64,000 bases of DNA from G020353115 sp964389685 (GTDB lineage: Bacteria; Bacteroidota; Bacteroidia; Bacteroidales; VadinHA17), in NCBI GenBank assembly GCA_964389685.1, contig CAYMFM010000001.1, positions 1 through 64,000 on the forward strand, written 5' to 3'. Under the pieces are notes generated by a model. It made no database searches and was not told where the DNA came from. It saw only the letters and a list, made by a program, of their open reading frames with translations. The number at the start of each line of letters is the position of its first letter. The first letter of the stretch is position 1. Shown one piece after another: positions 18,198 to 26,165 of the stretch. The translations under genes and the position numbers were made by a program.

Positions 18198-19013
18198 ATG
18201 AATGAAGTTAGAATAAGCATAAATAAAAAAAACGTACAGTATTTGAGAGATTGGTTTTCAAATTATGTTAAAACATTTAAACATGGTGATAAAAACTTTC
18301 AAGAAAATATAATTTTGAAAGAAAAGCATACCATGCAGGTGTGCAAAGAAATTTTGAATATCGGTGAACAGATTGAATTAAATAATGATGAACTACATCT
18401 ATCTGAGGTCATCGCGCTTTTCCACGATATTGGTCGCTTTGAGCAATATGCCCATTATAAAACCTTTGTCGATAGGAAATCGGAAAACCATGCTGAATTA
18501 GGTGTAAAAATATTAGAAGAACATAGAGTTTTAAATAGGTTCGATGAATCAATGCAAAGTTTAATTCTGCGAACAATTTCGTATCATAATCGTGCATCAC
18601 TTCCTGAAGATGAGACTGATGCATGCCTGTTTTTTACAAAGATGCTGCGCGATGCGGATAAACTGGATATTTGGAGGGTAGTTACAGATTATTATCACCA
18701 AAAAAATGGCAGACGAAATGTAGCGCTTGAACTCGATCTTCCGGATACACCAGGGTTTTCAGAGAAGGTTTATCAGGACTTGATAAATATGAGAATAGTT
18801 GATATTAAACATGTAAAGAATCTGAATGATTTTAAACTGCTCCAGATGGGATGGATTTTTGATATCAATTTTGACCCAACTTTCCGTTGTATAAAATCAA
18901 GGCATTATATGGAAATGATTGGCGATGTTTTGCCAAAATCATACGATATTCAAAAAATTATCAATGTTATTCAATTGTATCTTTACAAACAATACAAAGA
19001 AAAGGTTGTATGA
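18198..19013 (+). CDS. HD-domain phosphohydrolase-like protein
   Basis: A 271-residue protein with the HD superfamily pattern: EKHTMQVCKEI near residue 43, ALFHDIGRFEQ near 75, and ISYHNRASLP near 128, followed by LRDADKLDIWRV near 153. These supply the metal-binding H...HD...D set. The family hydrolyses phosphate esters of nucleotides; the substrate is not shown. It starts six bases after the broken NnrE copy and its stop overlaps the next fragment's ATG by four bases. Confidence 0.85.
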   Translation: MNEVRISINKKNVQYLRDWFSNYVKTFKHGDKNFQENIILKEKHTMQVCKEILNIGEQIELNNDELHLSEVIALFHDIGRFEQYAHYKTFVDRKSENHAELGVKILEEHRVLNRFDESMQSLILRTISYHNRASLPEDETDACLFFTKMLRDADKLDIWRVVTDYYHQKNGRRNVALELDLPDTPGFSEKVYQDLINMRIVDIKHVKNLNDFKLLQMGWIFDINFDPTFRCIKSRHYMEMIGDVLPKSYDIQKIINVIQLYLYKQYKEKVV

Positions 19014-19174
19014 AGAACGATAAAAAGTTAAAAGAAATCGATAATCTAAATAATCATTTAAGAGTTTGTAATGAATGCCGACTGTCTTCAACCAGGGAAA
19101 ATGTACTTTTAGGTGAAGGCAATGTGGACACTCGTCTGATGATTATTGAAAGCCAAAAAATTGGATATCAATAA
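19010..19174 (+). pseudogene. Uracil-DNA glycosylase family 4, N-terminal fragment
   Basis: Fifty-four residues, of which LNNHLRVCNECRLSSTREN and VLLGEGNVDTRLMII match the N-terminus of family 4 uracil-DNA glycosylases. The two cysteines of CNEC are 4Fe-4S ligands, and xGEGNxxxRLMxIGEAPG normally follows. The sequence diverges at IIES where IGEAPG is expected, and the frame stops ten residues later. The rest of the gene is missing and replaced by the NifX-like ORF that starts inside it. Confidence 0.65.
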
Positions 19175-19517
19175 AGAAAATAGTGTAAGAATTGCCATCC
19201 CAACGAATGATGGAATAAACATCTTTCCGGGGATGTTGGGAATGGCAAAAGAGATGTTTATTTATGAAATTGAAAATGGAATGCAATTCAGGCTCATTGA
19301 GAAAAGAATTAATCCCTATGAAACCACAATGCAACATTTAAAGACATTAGATCTATATGAAATACTTCATGATTGCGGGATAATTATATCTGCTAAAATC
19401 GGTAAAAAGGGAATAAAAAGACTCCGGGATAGAGGAATGAAACTTTTTTTCAAAAAGGGAAATATAGAAGAAGCCTTAATCAATGTCATCAAGGAAGAAG
19501 GAATAGATGGATTATAA
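19146..19517 (+). CDS. NifX-like small protein, N-terminus uncertain
   Basis: A 123-residue frame with the dinitrogenase iron-molybdenum cofactor (NifX/NafY-like) fold: VRIAIPTNDGINIFPGMLGMAKEMFIYEIE, the central HDCGIIISAKIGKKGIKRL, and the tail RGMKLFFKKGNIEEALINVI. Such small proteins are often found near Mrp ATPases and are thought to bind metal clusters. The only in-frame upstream start is a TTG at 19146 inside the glycosylase fragment, so the original start has probably been lost. It may be translated from that TTG or be silent. Confidence 0.6.
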   Translation: MKAKKLDINKENSVRIAIPTNDGINIFPGMLGMAKEMFIYEIENGMQFRLIEKRINPYETTMQHLKTLDLYEILHDCGIIISAKIGKKGIKRLRDRGMKLFFKKGNIEEALINVIKEEGIDGL

Positions 19518-19551
19518 GTGATTAAATTGGTTATTAAAAGAAAATTTTAAA

Positions 19552-20088
19552 ATGAGCGCTAATATAAAAAATTACATAGAAAACAAATGTGAAGAGATTT
19601 TGATAAAAGTCGGCATCAAAAAAGGCCAGGTTATTTTAGATTTCGGATGTGGAGTGGGTAATTATACTATCCCGGCTGCAAAAATAATTGGGAATAACGG
19701 AAAGATATTTGCTTTAGATGAAAGTGAATCCAAATTAATGGAATTATCCCGGAGAGTGAAGTCAGCCGGATTGAATAACATAAAAATAATAAACACTTCA
19801 GGAAAGTTAAGCTTTGAGTTAGAAGATATGTCAGTAGATGTCATTTTACTATACGATATTTTCTGGTACTTTCCATTAGGAAATCCCAATTTATCAAAAT
19901 TACTAAAGGAGATTTACAGAGTTTCAAAAGCAAATGCTCTCATTTCAGTTTACCCCGAACACATTGAAATAGAAAAACTTAAGCAAGAGATAGAAAGGTC
20001 CGGTTTCTATTTTCAAAATAGGTTTTCGGGAGATATTATTCACGAAAGTGAACCTGAAAAAAGTCAAATTTTAAATTTTAGAAAATAA
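19552..20088 (+). CDS. Class I SAM-dependent methyltransferase
   Basis: A 178-residue methyltransferase with motif I LDFGCGVGNYTIPAAKI near residue 27, an acidic residue in FALDESESKL, and VDVILLYDIFWYFP as the post-motif. The fold is class I Rossmann. The family does not reveal the substrate, which could be small-molecule or UbiE-like. The Shine-Dalgarno is weak. It is intact, unlike most of its neighbours. The sequence ends with a polar tail, SEPEKSQILNFRK. Confidence 0.8.
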   Translation: MSANIKNYIENKCEEILIKVGIKKGQVILDFGCGVGNYTIPAAKIIGNNGKIFALDESESKLMELSRRVKSAGLNNIKIINTSGKLSFELEDMSVDVILLYDIFWYFPLGNPNLSKLLKEIYRVSKANALISVYPEHIEIEKLKQEIERSGFYFQNRFSGDIIHESEPEKSQILNFRK

Positions 20089-20110
20089 TTTCCTGTTAAA
20101 TAGAAAGATA

Positions 20111-20706
20111 ATGAAACACTTAAAGACAAATCAAGAATGGCTGGATCAAATAATTCCTGAAGGAATTATAGTTCCCTCAAGTACAATTATTAGTGGTCCC
20201 GGTGGATCAGGCAAACCGATCATTGGCAGCTTGCTGGCATCCTCATGGCTCAAACAGTAAAAGAAGATCAGATTCAAGCCAATTTATTAAAACCTGAAGT
20301 TTGGGACAATACACTTCAGCAAGCAGAGAAGTATTTAGGAAAATCTGAAACAGGAACACTGATTTTGGGATCAGCATTAAATCTGCTGTTTTTTTCAAAG
20401 ACTTTTAAAAATGAAATTTTAAATAAGATTAAAAAGATTCTCAAAAATAACCCAAATTGTGTTTTCTCTGTAAGCAATAATGTGTTTCAGGAAGATATAA
20501 AACAATTGGAAAATGCAGCTGATAATTTAATATTTGCACGTACCGAAAGACCAATGCGGTTGCACATACGGATAGAGAGAATGAAAGATGTAATTTTCAG
20601 TAAGCAGGAAATAGAAGTTCCTTTATCGGAACATGAATTAAGAAATTTACGAACTGAGGCTGAACAGGCTCGAAAACATTTAATACCTGTTATTTCAAAA
20701 ATTTGA
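20111..20706 (+). pseudogene. KaiC/RAD55-like ATPase, N- and C-termini joined
   Basis: The first 49 codons (EWLDQIIPEGIIVPSSTIIS, then the Walker A-like GPGGSGKPIIG) match the N-terminus of a KaiC/RAD55-type RecA-fold ATPase and the fragment at 8744. They end at TAA 20258-20260. From 20245 another frame (LLKPEVWDNTLQQAEKYLG and LRTEAEQARKHLIPVISKI) reads as the C-terminal part of the same type of protein. The Walker B region and most of the core are missing. It is a remnant with the middle deleted. Confidence 0.65.
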
Positions 20707-20829
20707 TAGAGTAGTGGAGTTTTGTGGTTTTATTACTTTGGACTTTAATAAACCATTTGAAATGAGTATTTTAAAAACAAACGAAATAAATAATACTTTA
20801 AAATAAATAAATAATTGGAGGAACCTAAA

Positions 20830-21156
20830 ATGAAAAAAATTATAAACTTATACGATGATGTAAACTGGCAGGATGCAAACAATTATGCAGATGGCACAAA
20901 ACAAAAAGTTTTACGTGATGAAAATAGTGCAAAAACGATATTGCTTAAACTACCAAAAGGATTTTATATGGCTCCACATTCTCATGTTACGACAGAACAA
21001 CATTTTGTACTTAAAGGTGAATACATAAGTGAGGGAAAAATTTACGGTACAGGGTCATATCAGATATTCAAAGCCAGTGAAGAACATGGCCCATTCAAAT
21101 CAAAGGATGGTGCTTTAATCCTTGTTATCTGGGATCCTTTTAAGCCTGTAGAATAA
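20830..21156 (+). CDS. Cupin-domain protein
   Basis: A 108-residue single-domain cupin. The metal-binding motif is HSHVTTEQHF with EY downstream, and the second cupin motif lies around EEHGPFKSKDGALILVIWDPF. The ATG at 20830 is placed correctly after GGAGG at 20818, which rules out a TTG at 20815. A broken copy is at 9008. Function is not known; related cupins bind a metal and small ligand. Between 20707 and 20829 only this ribosome site is visible. Confidence 0.88.
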   Translation: MKKIINLYDDVNWQDANNYADGTKQKVLRDENSAKTILLKLPKGFYMAPHSHVTTEQHFVLKGEYISEGKIYGTGSYQIFKASEEHGPFKSKDGALILVIWDPFKPVE

Positions 21157-21161
21157 ATGTT

Positions 21162-21287
21162 GCACCTTTATTTATAAAGAAACAGTTTATCGATTACCTG
21201 AGTGCCAATATTGCATTTAAAAAGTACTTGCAAGCTAAAGAACTGAACGAAAAAGATTTACTTGTACACTTTTTATTAGAAAATTAA
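21162..21287 (+). pseudogene. C-terminal fragment of unrecognised helical protein
   Basis: Forty-one codons without a start: APLFIKKQFIDYLSANIAFK, then KYLQAKELNEKDLLVHFLLEN and TAA. It is amphipathic and helical and reads like the end of a larger protein. I cannot name the family. It follows the cupin stop directly. Confidence 0.3.
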
Positions 21288-21302
21288 CGGAAATTATTCA
21301 AA

Positions 21303-21887
21303 ATGGTAAAAAATAAAAATATGAATTACAGTTATTTTATATTATTATTAATGATTGGGTGCAATAACATAAATCTGAATGGGCAAAACACAATGAAAGA
21401 AATTAATTATAAACCAATTGGTATTTTTCATACTAATTATACAACCAAAACAGGTGCTCCTCGCCAGGGAATTTTAATGCCTGAAGGAAAAGGCACCATT
21501 GAAATTTACCCGGAATATCATAAAGCACTTACAACCCTTGATTTATTTGAATATATAATAGTGCTCTACCACTTTGATAAAGTTAATAGCTGGGAATCGA
21601 TTATTAATCCGCCATCAGCAAGTCACGAACATAATTTCGGATTATTTTCAACACGAAGTCCTAAAAGACCCAATCCAATTGGCTTTTCAATTTTAAAACT
21701 GGAAAAAATTAAAAATGGAGTACTTTATGTAACAGGTGTTGATGCTTTTAACGAAACTCCTGTACTTGACATAAAACCTTATCTGCCTTCCGTTGATTGT
21801 GTAAAAAGCATACAAAATGAATTAATTGAAAAAATACTAGGGCATCATGATGAGATTTTTATTTATGATTCCACATTTTATAAATAA
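21303..21887 (+). CDS. TrmO/TsaA-family methyltransferase with N-terminal lipoprotein-like leader
   Basis: The core (about residues 30-170) is a TsaA/TrmO domain: IGIFHTNYTTKTGAPRQGIL, EIYPEYHKALTTLDLFEYII, GLFSTRSPKRPNPIGFSILK and GVDAFNETPVLDIKPYLPSVD. TrmO N-methylates t6A37 in tRNA-Thr in the cytoplasm. Ahead of the domain is FILLLMIGCNN, a hydrophobic stretch with a lipobox-like MIGC, which would instead send it to the envelope. An in-frame ATG at 21393 (MKEINYKPIGIF) would give a leaderless cytoplasmic protein of about 165 residues. Which start is used is open. Confidence 0.85.
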   Translation: MVKNKNMNYSYFILLLMIGCNNINLNGQNTMKEINYKPIGIFHTNYTTKTGAPRQGILMPEGKGTIEIYPEYHKALTTLDLFEYIIVLYHFDKVNSWESIINPPSASHEHNFGLFSTRSPKRPNPIGFSILKLEKIKNGVLYVTGVDAFNETPVLDIKPYLPSVDCVKSIQNELIEKILGHHDEIFIYDSTFYK

Positions 21888-21980
21888 TATGATTATCATA
21901 ATATATAACTTTTAATACCCGACTTTGTAACTGATTAAAAAAGTACCTTATTTGCATCCCGTTTAAAATATTTATTATCA

Positions 21981-22450
21981 ATGGTACCGGTTATTACTGA
22001 AAAAGAGATTAAGAACAGATACAGGGGACTTCTCAGATCTTTCCACATTTCTCCTTCCCTGAAAGAGTTAAAACAGGTTAGAAAGGTATACCAGCTTGTT
22101 GCTAAGGAATGTGATGACCGGATAACCTCTGCAGGTAAGGTAAACGGGGGAAATGTACCTATCAGGCATGTTTTATGAAATGGAGATAGGGTTGCTGTCC
22201 TTACATCAAAAAACCAGAAACCCAAATCAGACTGGCTGAATTTTGTTATAACCTCAAAGGCAAAAACAAAGATTAAACAAACTCTTAATGAAGAAAAACT
22301 AAAAGCTGCTGAAGCCGGGAAAGAAAAACTGATACGCCGTTTAAAGAACTGGAAAATTGGTTTTTCCGACAAGGTTGTTAAAAAACTTCTTATTCACTAT
22401 AAATTAAAGCTTGCACAGGATCTGTATTGGCTGATTCAAACTGAAAAAAT
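21981..22450 (+). pseudogene. RelA/SpoT remnant: N-terminus joined to TGS domain
   Basis: The first about 40 residues (ITEKEIKNRYRGLLRSF to VAKECDDR) resemble the N-terminus of RelA/SpoT stringent-response enzymes. Without a break comes the TGS-domain region: GKVNGGNVPIRHVL, an in-frame TGA, then NGDRVAVLTSKNQKPKSDWLN, KAKTKIKQTLNEEKL and LKLAQDLYWLIQTEKI. The HD hydrolase and synthetase domains, hundreds of residues, are absent. The same frame then runs directly into a radical SAM segment. It is inactive as (p)ppGpp synthetase/hydrolase. Confidence 0.75.
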
Positions 22451-22882
22451 TGATTATCTAACATTCGTGCCAGATGGGGAACCAACTCTGGATATTAATC
22501 TTGGCCGGGAAATTGAAATGCTATTGTGAAACCGGATAAAGCTTATTTATCTATACCCACAAGGCCATCAGCAGAAAAAGAAATAGAGTCTCCAGATGAA
22601 GAAGTGATCAATCAAAGTTATCATATCTTTAACGAATTTCTTGATAATGTTGAATACTTGATCGGTTATGAAGGTAATGCATATACTTTTACAGGAAATG
22701 TTGAGGAGGATATATTGAGCATAACTGCCGTGCATCCGATGCGGGAAGATGCAGTGAATAAATTATTAACTCAATCGAATGCAGATTGGAACCTTATAAA
22801 GAAGTTAATAGCAGAAGAAAAATTGATTGAAATTGAATATATGGGAAAACTTTTTTATTTGAGAAGATTTATCAAGAAATAA
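22451..22882 (+). pseudogene. Radical SAM enzyme remnant: mid segment joined to C-terminus
   Basis: DYLTFVPDGEPTLDINLGRE is a COG0731-type radical SAM segment, equivalent to DYITFSGSGEPTLNSRIG in the intact protein at 12696. It then stops at TGA 22527-22529. From 22526 a different frame continues as the C-terminal part: PDKAYLSIPTRPSAEKEIES, YLIGYEGNAYTFTGN and ITAVHPMREDAVNKLL. The cluster-binding N-terminus and the barrel between ELLK and PDKAYL are missing. The join at EKIDYLTF with RelA/SpoT is described in the findings. Confidence 0.75.
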
Positions 22883-22896
22883 AAATAATAAAATTA

Positions 22897-23708
22897 ATGC
22901 TTGATTTCATTAAAGATTTAAATCCGATTATCCAGGCACTAGTTGCCACATGTTTTACATGGTTAATAACAGCATTGGGGGCTGGTTTAGTCTTTTTTTT
23001 AAAGAAATAAACCGGAAAGTACTTGACGGTATGCTTGGATTTGCAGCAGGAATAATGATCGCGGCAAGTTTTTGGTCCTTATTAGCCCCGGCTATTGAAA
23101 TTACGGAGAATTCCGGAAAGACTGCATGGGTTCCGGCTGTAACAGGTTTCCTTTTGGGCGGAGCTTTTCTATGGGGAGCTGACAAAATCTTGCCTCACCT
23201 ACACCTTGGTTTTAAAACTGAAGAAGCTGAAGGAATAAAAACTAACTGGCAACGAAGCGTGCTTTTGGTACTGGCAATCACATTACATAATATTCCGGAA
23301 GGATTGGCTGTTGGTGTTGCTTTCGGTGCACTTGGAGCAAATTTCCCTGCTGCTTCTTTTGCGGGTGCTGTTGCTTTAACAATAGGTATTGGTATCCAGA
23401 ATTTCCCTGAAGGAACTGCAGTTTCTGTTCCTTTAAGAAGAGAAGGATTATCCCGGTTTAAGAGTTTTTGGTATGGGCAATTGTCAGGAATTGTGGAACC
23501 CCTGGCAGGTGTTATTGGTGCAGCTGCGGTAATCATAGTAACTCCCATTTTACCTTATGCTATGTCATTTGCGGCAGGTGCAATGATATTTGTAGTTATT
23601 GAAGAACTTATTCCCGAATCACAATTAAGTAAAAATACGGATATAGCAACTATAGGAGAAATGCTCGGTTTTACAGTCATGATGTTTTTAGATGTTGCTT
23701 TGGGTTGA
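22897..23708 (+). CDS. ZIP-family metal transporter with homopolymer frameshift
   Basis: A GufA-type ZIP transporter (about 270 residues). It begins at ATG 22897: DLNPIIQALVATCFTWLITA is the first membrane segment. A run of eight T near 22992-22999 puts the rest out of frame; nine would restore it, giving FFKEINRKVLDGMLGFAAGI. Metal-binding segments are HNIPEGLAVGVAFGALG and QNFPEGTAVSVPLRREG. Later membrane segments are intact to the stop at 23708. It moves Zn2+ or related divalent metals. The single T-tract difference may be a sequencing error or a real slippage. Confidence 0.85.
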
Positions 23709-23774
23709 ATTTTAACGATTTAGATTTGAAAATATCTGGTATTACTTTATTAATACCTATGGAAAATTACTAAG

Positions 23775-25028
23775 ATGAAAATCGGAATTATTGGATTTGG
23801 AGCTGCAGCTATTGGATTTATTGAAAAAATCAAGTATACGAATAACCAGATTCATATTTTTGAAAAAAACAAGGATATTTATGCTACCAGTTTATCGGGA
23901 ATCAGAGCAGATGGTAAATTATTCGTTTCAAAAGAAATGGGTGGTGATTTAAATGTTAGTACGGATCTCCAGAAGGAATTGGTAGACTATTATGTCAACC
24001 ATATAAAAAGCAAAACCATTGAGTCCGGAAGATCATTCAGTAATATAGAAATTTATAAAAGATTCTATGAGAAAGGATTTCAACCTGTCATTTCCAATTT
24101 TTACCATATAGGCACCGATCAATTGAAGGAGTTACTTTTAAGGGTATATGAAAATTTATATTCATATAAGAATATTCATTTTCATTTCAATTCCGAAATA
24201 ACGAACATTGAAATCGAAAGGAACAAAATTAAATTAGATGGTTTTGGATTCTTTGATCATGTAGTAGTGGCTGTTGGTAGAAGTGGTCATAAACTGATTA
24301 ACAAAATCATAAATAAAAATCCTGAACTGGTAGTTGATAATACCAAGGTTGATCTGGGTATACGATATGAGCTTCCAAATCATATTGTTGAAGAATTAAA
24401 TCGGGAAATGTATGAATTTAAGGTTCGTTATAAAAGTAAAACTGGTTATATCGTCCGAACTTTTTGCAATAACCCTTCAGGCTATGTAATAACAGAGAAT
24501 TACGGAGATTTTAATACAGTTAATGGTCATTCCAAATTAAAAGAAAAAAGTGATTATACTAATTTTGCAATTCTGGCCACTATCAGACTAACCCAACCAT
24601 TTAGTGATCCAATTGGATATGGATCGTATATAGCTAAATTGACGAATCTTCTGGCAGGAAAAGATAAGCTAATACTTCAAACCTTTAATAATTTTAAACA
24701 ATCCAAAAGGACAAAGAATCTTTATCGTGTTATTCCTACACTTCCCGATGATAAATATATCATGGGGGATATCAACCTTGCATATCCCCGTAGAATCATT
24801 GAAAGTATCATTGATTTTATTGAGAATTTAGATCATGTAATTCCTGGTGTAGCCAATCCCGATAATTTAGTCTATGCTCCTGAGATTAAATTTTATACTA
24901 TAAAAATTGATAATCAAAAAATTTCGAATTTTAATTTTATTGGAGATTGTTCAGGCGCTACACGATCCATAATCTATGCAACTGCACATGGTTATTTGAT
25001 GGGCGAAAAATTCCTTTTGAGTAATTAA
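23775..25028 (+). CDS. FAD-dependent dehydrogenase (COG2509-like)
   Basis: A 417-residue flavoprotein. The N-terminal dinucleotide fold is KIGIIGFGAAAIGFIEKI, followed by SGIRADGKLFVSKEMGG, and the C-terminal FAD loop is FNFIGDCSGATRSIIYATAHGYLMG. This layout matches uncharacterised COG2509 dehydrogenases. Substrate is unknown. It is intact, convergent with the FNR-type regulator beyond it. It may belong to the same redox setting as the CoADR-like enzyme at 27273. Confidence 0.85.
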   Translation: MKIGIIGFGAAAIGFIEKIKYTNNQIHIFEKNKDIYATSLSGIRADGKLFVSKEMGGDLNVSTDLQKELVDYYVNHIKSKTIESGRSFSNIEIYKRFYEKGFQPVISNFYHIGTDQLKELLLRVYENLYSYKNIHFHFNSEITNIEIERNKIKLDGFGFFDHVVVAVGRSGHKLINKIINKNPELVVDNTKVDLGIRYELPNHIVEELNREMYEFKVRYKSKTGYIVRTFCNNPSGYVITENYGDFNTVNGHSKLKEKSDYTNFAILATIRLTQPFSDPIGYGSYIAKLTNLLAGKDKLILQTFNNFKQSKRTKNLYRVIPTLPDDKYIMGDINLAYPRRIIESIIDFIENLDHVIPGVANPDNLVYAPEIKFYTIKIDNQKISNFNFIGDCSGATRSIIYATAHGYLMGEKFLLSN

Positions 25029-25130
25029 TTCTTTTAGCTTTTAAAATAATCTGTTTGTCAAATATTCGGAACATAACCAGGACTAAAAATTCATTTATAT
25101 GATTGGATCTTTTAAAAATCATCCACATAT

Positions 25131-25145
25131 AAACTTTTTAAGTTT
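25131..25145. terminator. Weak hairpin between convergent genes
   Basis: AAACTT-TTT-AAGTTT forms a small hairpin, followed within ten bases by ATTTTTATT. It lies between the stop of the FAD dehydrogenase and the stop of the convergent regulator. The stem is short and AT-only, so termination here is only a possibility. Confidence 0.25.
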
Positions 25146-25186
25146 AAGATTATTTTTATTATGGTTTGGTTTTGGTTATTATTTAA

Positions 25187-25882
25187 CTATCCACTCCTGC
25201 TTATTTTGCTTAGTAGCTCGAGATTTATAATTTCAATCATTTTCCCATTGATTTTAATTATTTTATCATCATTAAACTCAGATAATATCCGTACTGCGCT
25301 TTCGATAGACATACCAGCAAATTCAGCAATATCTTTTCTTGACAGATAGGATAAAACATTTAATGATTTAAATTCTTCCCTGTTTAAATAAATTAATGAG
25401 TCCGCTAACCTGCCGTGTAATTGTTTCATACCTAGACTTTGGCATTTCTCGAACATGTGATTATAGTTTGCACAATACCATTTTATAATTTCCGATGCAA
25501 AAACCCCATTTTTGGAAATTAGATCACCAAAACTTTCCTTATTAATAGAACATACAATAGAATCGCTCAATGCCTTGGCTGAGAAATTGTAAATACTTTC
25601 TCCAAACAAGGAGGACAAGCCAATATAATCACCGGGAATAAGTATCTTAATAATAATGTTCCTATTATCGGGACCTTCTAAATACACTCTTACTAATCCT
25701 TCTAAAACATATAAAATTGAGGTTGCAAAGGCTCCCTTTTTAACTAAAGTTTCTCCTTTCGAGTAATGAATTTGAACTTTGTGCTCATTAATAAACTCCA
25801 GTTCGGATTCAACCAAATGTTTAAAACATACTGAACTCCTTTTGCAGGTGGTACAATTTATTTCTTCGAAATTCTGATCCAT
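25187..25882 (-). CDS. Crp/Fnr-family regulator with FNR-type CX2CX5C cluster motif
   Basis: A 231-residue regulator. Cysteines at 10, 13 and 19 (CTTCKRSSVC) keep the exact spacing of E. coli FNR C20/C23/C29. A fourth at 111 (SIVCSI) is 92 residues after the third; in FNR the distance is 93. A 4Fe-4S oxygen/redox sensor is therefore likely. The cyclic-nucleotide-like barrel spans about 30-130, then a helix-turn-helix with LSRKDIAEFAGMSIESAVRIL near 180-200. The inverted repeat at 25948 lies 66 bp upstream. NifX-like gene 26166 is divergent. Confidence 0.9.
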   Translation of the reverse strand: MDQNFEEINCTTCKRSSVCFKHLVESELEFINEHKVQIHYSKGETLVKKGAFATSILYVLEGLVRVYLEGPDNRNIIIKILIPGDYIGLSSLFGESIYNFSAKALSDSIVCSINKESFGDLISKNGVFASEIIKWYCANYNHMFEKCQSLGMKQLHGRLADSLIYLNREEFKSLNVLSYLSRKDIAEFAGMSIESAVRILSEFNDDKIIKINGKMIEIINLELLSKISRSG

Positions 25883-25947
25883 ATCCTTCGATTCTTAGGA
25901 TTTCGAGGGTGAAAATAAAAACCGTCTTTTATATGCGAATTTATGGT

Positions 25948-25973
25948 ATTTATCAATGAAAACATTGACAAAT
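25948..25973. promoter_or_regulatory. Inverted-repeat operator, copy 2 (ATTTATCAA-N8-TTGACAAAT)
   Basis: Same arms (one mismatch), same 8-bp spacer and same trailing CTCAT as the element at 797. It lies between the FNR-type regulator and the divergent NifX-like gene. Its centre is 73.5 bp upstream of the TAATTTTG box at 26034, identical to the first locus. It is a candidate autoregulatory and activation site for the adjacent regulator. Confidence 0.6.
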
Positions 25974-26033
25974 CTCATTATGACACTTCGCATATTACTG
26001 TCCACATTCTTAGCTTCTTAAGGCAATCCACAA

Positions 26034-26041
26034 TAATTTTG
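26034..26041 (+). promoter_or_regulatory. Bacteroidota -7 box TAATTTTG
   Basis: Exact TAnnTTTG match, followed by TATTGAAAAGAT. The first locus has TAACTTTG followed by TATAGAATAT. No -33 TTTG is visible. Transcription would start near 26048 and lead to the NifX-like gene whose ATG is at 26166. Confidence 0.45.
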
Positions 26042-26165
26042 TATTGAAAAGATTCGAGCACCAGCGGTTTGTTCTGCCATGTATTTTTTTGTTCTTATTC
26101 TCAGTTTATCCATCTTAACGTTTAACAATAATAAAAATAGAAATAAAAACTATAAATCTCTAACC

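Noticed and set aside
26079..26165. N-terminal leader MYFFVLILSLSILTF for the NifX-like protein
   Set aside because: The family fold begins at 26166, and the upstream residues are typical of AT-rich untranslated DNA.
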